Below, piece after piece: positions 32,627 to 37,616 of a stretch of 37,616 nt of DNA. The notes beneath the pieces were generated by a model. It worked only from the letters and a program-made list of their open reading frames with translations. It was not told the origin of the DNA and ran no database searches. Where the stretch lies: NCBI GenBank assembly GCA_016929135.1, contig JAFGJK010000138.1, positions 1 to 37,616 on the forward strand. Reading direction: 5' to 3'. Each line of letters begins with the position of its first letter. Within the stretch, counting starts at the first letter, position 1. This DNA comes from Spirochaetota bacterium. Its GTDB lineage: Bacteria > Spirochaetota > UBA4802 > UBA5550. The translations under genes and the position numbers were made by a program.

Positions 32627-35095
32627 ATGCCCGAGCAAGACTACAACTTCGATTCGATAGAGCAGAAATGGCAGAAGATCTGGGCGGAGCGTGAGATCGA
32701 CAAGTGCGAGATAATCGAGGGGAAGCAGAAATACTACCTCCTGGAGATGTTCCCCTATCCCTCGGGCCGTCTTCACATGGGGCACGTCCGCAACTATACC
32801 ATCGGCGATCTGATGTCGCGCTTCATGAGGATGAAGGGGTACAATGTCTTCCATCCCATCGGATGGGACTCCTTCGGGCTCCCCGCGGAGAACGCCGCCA
32901 TCAAGAACAACATCCCCCCCGCGACATGGACCGAGGACAACATCGCCAACATGAAAAAACAGCTGGTCCGTATGGGTTTCTCCTACGATTGGCGCCGCGA
33001 GATCACCACCTTCGACAGGGATTACTACCGTTGGAACCAGTGGATGTTTCTGAAGATGATGGAGCGCGGCCTGGTCTATAAAAAGAAATCCTCGGTGAAC
33101 TGGTGCCCCCAGTGCCAGACGGTGCTGGCGAACGAGCAGGCCGAAAACGGGATTTGCTGGCGCTGTGAATCCACCGTGGAGGAGAAGCACCTGGAGCAGT
33201 GGTTTTTCAAGATCACCGCCTACGCCGAGGACCTGCTGGCGGGGCACGAGACGCTGAAGGGGAACTGGCCGGAGCAGGTGATCACCATGCAGCGCAACTG
33301 GATTGGAAGATCCACCGGTCTCAGGATCAACTTCGCCTTCGACACAGGCGAGGACTTCCCCATCTACACCACCAGGCCGGACACCGTGTACGGCGTCACC
33401 TTCATGGTGATCGCGCCGGAGCACCCGATCCTTGACCGTGTGAAGGACAGGGCGGTGCGGGAATTCATCGAGCGCATCAAGCGGCAGTCGTCAGCCGACC
33501 GCGTCTCCGACGAGATGGAGAAGGAGGGGATCGACTCCGGCCTGAGAATCGTGAATCCCTTCACCGGCGACGTCGTACCCCTCTACGTGGGGAACTTCGT
33601 CCTCATGGAGTACGGAACCGGCGCCATCATGGCCGTGCCGGCCCATGACACTAGGGACTTCGCCTTCGCGAAGAAATACGGCATCCCGGTGAAGCTGGTC
33701 ATCGACAATCCGGACAAGCCCATCCGAGTGGCGGAGATGGAGGACGCCTACATCGAGGACGGCGTCTGTGTTGACTCCGGCCCCTTCACCGGAATCAAGA
33801 ATCGCGAAGCCATCGAGAAGATATCCGACTACGCCGTGCAGAAGGGCTTCGGCGTTCGGGAGACCAATTACCGTCTCCGCGACTGGGGAATCTCCCGGCA
33901 GCGCTACTGGGGATGCCCGATCCCGGTGATCTACTGCGACAAGTGCGGCACCGTGCCGGTGCCGGAGAAGGACCTCCCGGTGGAGCTCCCCCTCCAGGTG
34001 GACTTCCACGGAGATTCACGGTCCCCCCTGGGTCAGATGGAGGAGTTCCTGAACGTCCCATGCCCCGTCTGCGGCGGCAGGGCACGACGCGAGACCGAGA
34101 CCATGGACACCTTCGTCGATTCCTCCTGGTACTTCGCTAAGTTCACCTCCCCGAAATCGAAGGAGATGTTCGACAAAAAGGAGGTGAACTACTGGATGCC
34201 GGTGGACCACTACATCGGTGGCATCGAGCACGCGGTGCTGCACCTCCTCTATGCGCGGTTCTTCAACATGGTGATGCACGACATGGGGCTCGTGCCGAAT
34301 CGGGAGCCCTTCACCAGGCTTCTCACCCAGGGGATGGTGATCAAGGACGGCGCCAAGATGAGCAAGTCCAAGGGGAACGTGGTGGACCCGGACGATATCA
34401 TCAAGAAGTACGGCGCCGATACAGCCCGCCTCTTCATGCTCTTCGCCTCGCCGCCCCAGAAGGACCTGGACTGGTCCGATAAGGGGGTGGAGGGGAGCTT
34501 CCGCTTCCTGGGCCGCGTCTGGCGCTTCGTCACAAAGCACGCGGAAAAGTACACGGCAAATCGCGCCATCGACGGAGCCGCCCTTCCGGCGTCCCTTACG
34601 GCTTTGCGTGGAGAGCTGCACCGCACCGTCATGATCGTCACCGGCGACATCGCCGAGCGTATGCAGTTCAACACCGCCATCGCCAGGATGATGGAGCTCA
34701 CCAACGCCCTCTACCAGACCGACGAGAACAAGTTGGAGACCCCTCAGGGGAAGGAGGTGCTCTCCGAGGTCTTCGAGAAGCTGCTTACCATGCTCTTCCC
34801 CTTCTCCCCGCACATCGCCGAGGAGCTCTGGCAGATGCTGGGCAACACAACGCTGCTCGCGGAATCCACCTGGCCCTCCTACGAGGAGAAGCTCACGGTG
34901 CGGCAGATGGTGGAGGTGGTGTTCCAGGTGAACGGCAAGATCCGGGCCAAGGAGATGGCCTCACCCTCCCTGACAAAGGAGGATCTGGAGGCAATGGCCA
35001 TGGCGCACGAGCGGATCAAGGAGTCCATCACGGGCAAACAAGTGCGCAAGGTCATCGTGATCCCCGGCAAGCTGGTGAATATCGTAGCGGGATGA
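32627..35095 (+). CDS. leuS: leucyl-tRNA synthetase
   Basis: Charges tRNA-Leu with leucine in the cytosol. 822 residues, normal bacterial LeuS length. The HIGH-type motif is HMGHVRNYTIGD (50-61). The CP1 editing domain follows with the Thr-rich TTRPDTVYGVTFMVIAPEHP segment and the GTGAIMAVPAHDTRD loop. The class I KMSKS is at 577-581 (KMSKSKGN), then the anticodon-binding helical bundle and the C-terminal domain (VNGKIRAKEM... and KVIVIPGKLVNIV). Cys pairs in CPQCQ...CWRC and CDKCG...CPVCGG fit the zinc-bound modules of bacterial LeuS. All editing and catalytic signatures are intact. Confidence 0.98.
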   Translation: MPEQDYNFDSIEQKWQKIWAEREIDKCEIIEGKQKYYLLEMFPYPSGRLHMGHVRNYTIGDLMSRFMRMKGYNVFHPIGWDSFGLPAENAAIKNNIPPATWTEDNIANMKKQLVRMGFSYDWRREITTFDRDYYRWNQWMFLKMMERGLVYKKKSSVNWCPQCQTVLANEQAENGICWRCESTVEEKHLEQWFFKITAYAEDLLAGHETLKGNWPEQVITMQRNWIGRSTGLRINFAFDTGEDFPIYTTRPDTVYGVTFMVIAPEHPILDRVKDRAVREFIERIKRQSSADRVSDEMEKEGIDSGLRIVNPFTGDVVPLYVGNFVLMEYGTGAIMAVPAHDTRDFAFAKKYGIPVKLVIDNPDKPIRVAEMEDAYIEDGVCVDSGPFTGIKNREAIEKISDYAVQKGFGVRETNYRLRDWGISRQRYWGCPIPVIYCDKCGTVPVPEKDLPVELPLQVDFHGDSRSPLGQMEEFLNVPCPVCGGRARRETETMDTFVDSSWYFAKFTSPKSKEMFDKKEVNYWMPVDHYIGGIEHAVLHLLYARFFNMVMHDMGLVPNREPFTRLLTQGMVIKDGAKMSKSKGNVVDPDDIIKKYGADTARLFMLFASPPQKDLDWSDKGVEGSFRFLGRVWRFVTKHAEKYTANRAIDGAALPASLTALRGELHRTVMIVTGDIAERMQFNTAIARMMELTNALYQTDENKLETPQGKEVLSEVFEKLLTMLFPFSPHIAEELWQMLGNTTLLAESTWPSYEEKLTVRQMVEVVFQVNGKIRAKEMASPSLTKEDLEAMAMAHERIKESITGKQVRKVIVIPGKLVNIVAG

Positions 35096-35230
35096 TCAGC
35101 ACGGGCTGTCACTCTGAATCCTGTGCATGCAGCGCACTGTCGGGATTTCCGGGCATCTCCCCTGACCTGGCTGCATCGTTGATGCCTCTGCCGTTACTCT
35201 CCCCGACCGCGGGTGCGGAGCACACCGAAT

Positions 35231-36307
35231 TTATTCCCGGTCTCGGTCGATCACCGGGCGCGGAGGATTTTCCAGAAGCCTCATGACCTCCTCCACCGGA
35301 TACTCCTTACGCCAGAACCTGATCTTTCGGTCAGGATTCTTTTTCGGCGCCGGCTCGTCCTTGATATAGGGATCGAAGAAATGGCCCTTCAGCACGTCCC
35401 GGTACCCCTCGGGCGTCGTCACGGCATACTTGGCCCTCTTCGCCGCCGGTATGCGGGGCCACAGGACGTTGTTCCAGAAATAGAGGTACCGTTCGTTGGC
35501 GAACACCTCCTCCCAGCCGATGCCCATGAACTCCGCCATGAACCGGTAGCTGTTCTTCAGCTTCCCCACGTTGTCATCGGTGGGGCCGAAGGCCTCTATG
35601 GCCTGGGCGCAGGCCGGGAGAAGCCCGATCACCTCGATAAACAGGGCATCCCATTCATGCTCGACGTTGGAGAGCTCCGCCATCCTGGTCCCCTCGAACT
35701 CCAGCTCGGCCACCGTCTCGGCGCGGGCATAGGTCTCCGCCGCCAGCTTCTGCTGAAAATCCACGGTGGGGGAATAGGCCTCCCTGGATTTCTCCAATGT
35801 ATCCTTCGCGCTCTCGATCAACGGCTCCTGGCTCATCCGCAGGAGCACGCCGTCCTCCATCAGCATGGTGTTGAAGAACACCGCATTCTCCGCCTGCGAC
35901 TCCAGCTGGAATATGCGATCATAATACTTCTTCTGCTTCTCTTGGGCCGCCGGTGGCAACGCGTTGTAGGCGAGATGATACCCTGCAGCCGGAACGCTTG
36001 CCGCCGGTATCTCGCCGCCACCTGCGGCAGCTCCTGCCCCCGCGCCCGCCACGGCCCCGGAAGCGGCAGGCTCCGGGCGCTTCGCCGGCGTTTCCGACGC
36101 CAGCTCTCCCAGCAGGGCTCCGAGCCTGGCGAAGCCCGGGTCCGTTGAGATGGCGGTGATATCGGCCCCCTCCTTCGCCCTTTTCCAGAGCCCCTCGAGG
36201 AGCTTCTTCGCCTCGCGGAGCTTCGCGTTGTCCGGCCCCAGGCTATCGGCGTAATTGTTCACCGAATAATCGAACCCCTCCAGAATCTGCTTCACGCTAG
36301 CGTCCAT
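35231..36307 (-). CDS. protein of unknown function with Ala/Gly-rich linker
   Basis: 358 residues, no family recognised. Residues 1-70 form a helical segment (VKQILEGFDYSVNNYADSLG, LREAKKLLEGLWKRAKEG). Residues about 72-105 are a Pro/Ala/Gly low-complexity linker. A long helical part rich in Ala, Glu and aromatics follows (EKQKKYYDRIFQLESQ, ENAVFFNTMLMEDGVLLRM, ELEFEGTRMAELSNVEHEWD). There is no signal peptide or membrane segment, so the protein is probably cytosolic. Its start overlaps the end of the upstream gene by 11 bases, so the two are translationally coupled and probably work together. It converges on leuS. Confidence 0.8.
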   Translation of the reverse strand: MDASVKQILEGFDYSVNNYADSLGPDNAKLREAKKLLEGLWKRAKEGADITAISTDPGFARLGALLGELASETPAKRPEPAASGAVAGAGAGAAAGGGEIPAASVPAAGYHLAYNALPPAAQEKQKKYYDRIFQLESQAENAVFFNTMLMEDGVLLRMSQEPLIESAKDTLEKSREAYSPTVDFQQKLAAETYARAETVAELEFEGTRMAELSNVEHEWDALFIEVIGLLPACAQAIEAFGPTDDNVGKLKNSYRFMAEFMGIGWEEVFANERYLYFWNNVLWPRIPAAKRAKYAVTTPEGYRDVLKGHFFDPYIKDEPAPKKNPDRKIRFWRKEYPVEEVMRLLENPPRPVIDRDRE

Positions 36308-36920
36308 CTTTCACCTCCCGCAGCGCCCGATTCAGCAGCCCCATCTGCGAATCGGTGAAGGGGAGCCTGTCCCGGTAGGGGGCATAGGTCATTATTTGTT
36401 CCCATGAGTGCCCCGGGTCGGACTCCTTCATCTGCTTCCAGTATGCGTTCAGGTTCGCGATATTCCGCTTCTGCGCCTCCGAGCCCTTGGGATCGGTGGC
36501 CAGATGAAAGACCGCCCTCATCACCGACGCAACGGCGGCCAGGGCGCTGTTCTCCTGCATCGTGACCTTGCTCTGCCTCTCGAACGCCTCCAGCTTCTCC
36601 GCCACGTCCCTGTGGGTCTCGGCGCCCTCGATGATGGCAACGCGCTCCCGATCCTCCCGGACCTTGCGCGTCTGGCCAAGCTTCTCGTAGATGAATGCGC
36701 GATTGTCGTACCTGTCGGCCGCCTCGGCCTTGCCGGTGGAAACCATGTTCCCGGTACGCTCTACGTATTCCCTGAAGGCCTCCGGAGAGCCTGTATCGTC
36801 CAGGACCTTCAGGTACAGGGCGCAGTCATCCCTCTTGCGCCTGTGCAGCCCGGGCCTCTTCCCGCACCGGTCCAACTGCACCTGGAAATACCGTTTCAGT
36901 GCCGAAAATGCATCACCCAT
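36297..36920 (-). CDS. protein of unknown function, first gene of a two-gene operon
   Basis: 207 residues, largely helical and charged, no family recognised. Segments include FSALKRYFQVQLDRCGKR, CALYLKVLDDTGSPEAFREYVERTG, a helix pair ADRYDNRAFIYEKLGQTRKV and VAEKLEAFERQSKVTMQENS, and a closing SWEQIMTYAPYRDRLPF. The ATG at 36920 has GGAGG seven to nine bases upstream. A promoter at 36956-36983 covers the longer alternative start at 36983, which supports the shorter reading. It ends inside the start of the 35231-36307 gene. Confidence 0.8.
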   Translation of the reverse strand: MGDAFSALKRYFQVQLDRCGKRPGLHRRKRDDCALYLKVLDDTGSPEAFREYVERTGNMVSTGKAEAADRYDNRAFIYEKLGQTRKVREDRERVAIIEGAETHRDVAEKLEAFERQSKVTMQENSALAAVASVMRAVFHLATDPKGSEAQKRNIANLNAYWKQMKESDPGHSWEQIMTYAPYRDRLPFTDSQMGLLNRALREVKDGR

Positions 36921-36955
36921 CGCTCCCTCCTCGATTGCCAAAAGTCGCACATTCC

Positions 36956-36983
36956 ATGATACCTCTGGAAAACAGTTGCGCAA
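36956..36983 (-). promoter_or_regulatory. promoter candidate of the two-gene operon
   Basis: Minus-strand TTGCGC (36983-36978), 16 bases, TATCAT (36961-36956). The -10 is good and the -35 half-matching. The predicted start is near 36949, 29 bases before the ATG. Confidence 0.42.
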
Positions 36984-37387
36984 GAACTTTTTTCCCGCCT
37001 AACGCCGTGCGCGCCCCACCGATACCGGAGGCGATCATGACGCGCGGCGACGCATGAGTGTTTCTACCGCGGTCTGATGGATTTACAAGAGACGATAGAA
37101 GTACCATTCCAGCGAGAAGAAGCAGATGCAATGCCTGTTGAATTCATCGAAGCCCGAAGAGGTCCACGGGACGTGTGCCATCATGGCACCGGCCTGAAGG
37201 CCCTGGATTTCCGGGATAGCGCGCTTGAGCCTCACCGTTCAGAACAGCCCCCCACCCCGGAATTTCCACCATGCACGAGCTCTCCATGGATCCACAAAGG
37301 GCATGAAAAACAGAGAGTTACGCTGCCGGGGCTTCATTATTGAATCCCGGGAAGTGCATCCCCGTATGCTGCTTCATCAAATATGCC

Positions 37388-37416
37388 TTGACCTCGTTGC
37401 TGTCCGCATATATACT
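37388..37416 (+). promoter_or_regulatory. sigma70-like promoter of the HEPN gene
   Basis: TTGACC (37388-37393), 17 bases, TATACT (37411-37416). The predicted start is near 37423, about 50 bases before the proposed TTG start codon. Confidence 0.58.
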
Positions 37417-37471
37417 CTACCAGTTAGTGGCAGTATCGGATGCTGTACACAGATACTATATTTGGATTTAT

Positions 37472-37616
37472 TTGAAAAGCAGGGCACTCGACTGGCACCG
37501 GCAGGCGGAAAACGATCTCCAGTGGGCCAGGGACACACTGAAGGACGGCATGTTCTCCCAGGCCTGCTTCATATCGCAGCAGGTGGCCGGAAAGGCACTC
37601 AAGGCGGTGGCCCTCC
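37472..37616 (+). CDS. HEPN-domain protein, N-terminal part only
   Basis: The last 145 bases encode 48 residues before the window ends. ALDWHRQAENDLQWARDTL followed by FSQACFISQQVAGKALKA matches the two-helix opening of HEPN domains (consensus WxxQAxxDLxxA... and ACFxAQQAxEKxLKA). HEPN proteins are often RNases or toxin components paired with an MNT nucleotidyltransferase antitoxin, others bind nucleotides. The catalytic R-x4-6-H motif lies further C-terminal and is outside the window. The start is proposed at a TTG (37472) because the conserved part begins there and no ATG is in place. The ribosome site is weak. The glutamate usual before KALKA is Gly here. Confidence 0.7.
   Translation, partial: MKSRALDWHRQAENDLQWARDTLKDGMFSQACFISQQVAGKALKAVAL

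Larger units (their letters stand above)
36921..37471. other. intergenic region with two outward promoters
   Basis: About 550 bases between the two-gene operon (reading left) and the HEPN gene (reading right). It holds the promoters at 36956-36983 and 37388-37416. An 88-codon plus-strand frame (37077-37343) has no ribosome site or recognisable content. Nothing else was recognised. Confidence 0.5.

Noticed and set aside
37271..37306. Short reading MHELSMDPQRA then stop, like the N-terminus of HypA
   Set aside because: Only six residues match, no ribosome site, and no HypA zinc motif or hydrogenase gene nearby; treated as chance.
1..37616. CRISPR arrays, tRNA or rRNA genes, insertion sequences, prophage
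   Set aside because: No regularly spaced repeats, no TTCGA-loop/acceptor pairs with tRNA geometry, and no transposase, integrase or phage protein were seen on either strand.

Overview
The window (37.6 kb) comes from the chromosome of a diderm bacterium. It encodes outer-membrane beta-barrel candidates ending in F or N, a lipoprotein, and secreted proteins with Sec signals. Start signals are ordinary Shine-Dalgarno sequences, and several promoters read as sigma70-like TTGAC(A/C)-N16/17-TATACT. The lineage cannot be fixed from sequence alone. A ComFB-domain protein, a class I adenylate cyclase, a GLUG-repeat lipoprotein and several proteins with no recognisable family would suit a free-living spirochaete-like or deltaproteobacterial genome. 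I lean to the former with low confidence. No rRNA, tRNA, CRISPR array, transposase or phage gene was seen.

Region 1 (1-4.1 kb, minus strand) is a run of closely spaced genes: a ComFB-domain protein, a nitroreductase, an oligoendopeptidase F and a patatin-like phospholipase cut by the window edge. Region 2 (4.3-10.4 kb) has the Lon protease reading left and a class I adenylate cyclase reading right from a shared intergenic region. A charged coiled-coil protein converges on the cyclase; its terminator lies inside the cyclase gene. Region 3 (10.5-16 kb) holds single genes: a Cys-rich DUF3795 protein, a membrane-anchored alpha/beta hydrolase, a zinc-ribbon membrane protein, a geranylgeranyl-reductase-type flavoprotein and a CPBP membrane protease.

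Region 4 (16.2-19.25 kb) is a self-contained two-gene unit: a GPH-type sugar/cation-symporter-like MFS transporter and an MttB-family methyltransferase without an in-frame amber codon. It has a visible promoter, a dyad operator at the start site and an intrinsic terminator. Region 5 (19.4-23.6 kb, minus strand) looks like an envelope module: a two-TM protein, an exported protein combining a TolB/CsgG-like front half with a C-terminal beta-barrel, a GLUG-repeat lipoprotein, and an AraC regulator with a membrane-embedded N-terminal half.

Region 6 (23.6-30.8 kb) is visibly more AT-rich, with long intergenic gaps. It holds a polytopic membrane protein gene broken at a run of nine A/T, a beta-barrel protein, an exported protein of unknown function, a short-chain dehydrogenase and an L-2-hydroxyglutarate-oxidase-like flavoprotein. 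It reads as accessory DNA. Region 7 (30.9-37.6 kb) returns to core genes: an MFE-2-type acyl-CoA short-chain dehydrogenase, a PTS EIIA protein followed by leucyl-tRNA synthetase, a two-gene operon of unknown function, and the start of a HEPN-domain gene with its own promoter.

The most unusual points are the regulated MttB/transporter unit, the A9/T9-interrupted membrane protein, the exported sensor/barrel fusion in the envelope module, and the class I adenylate cyclase next to lon.
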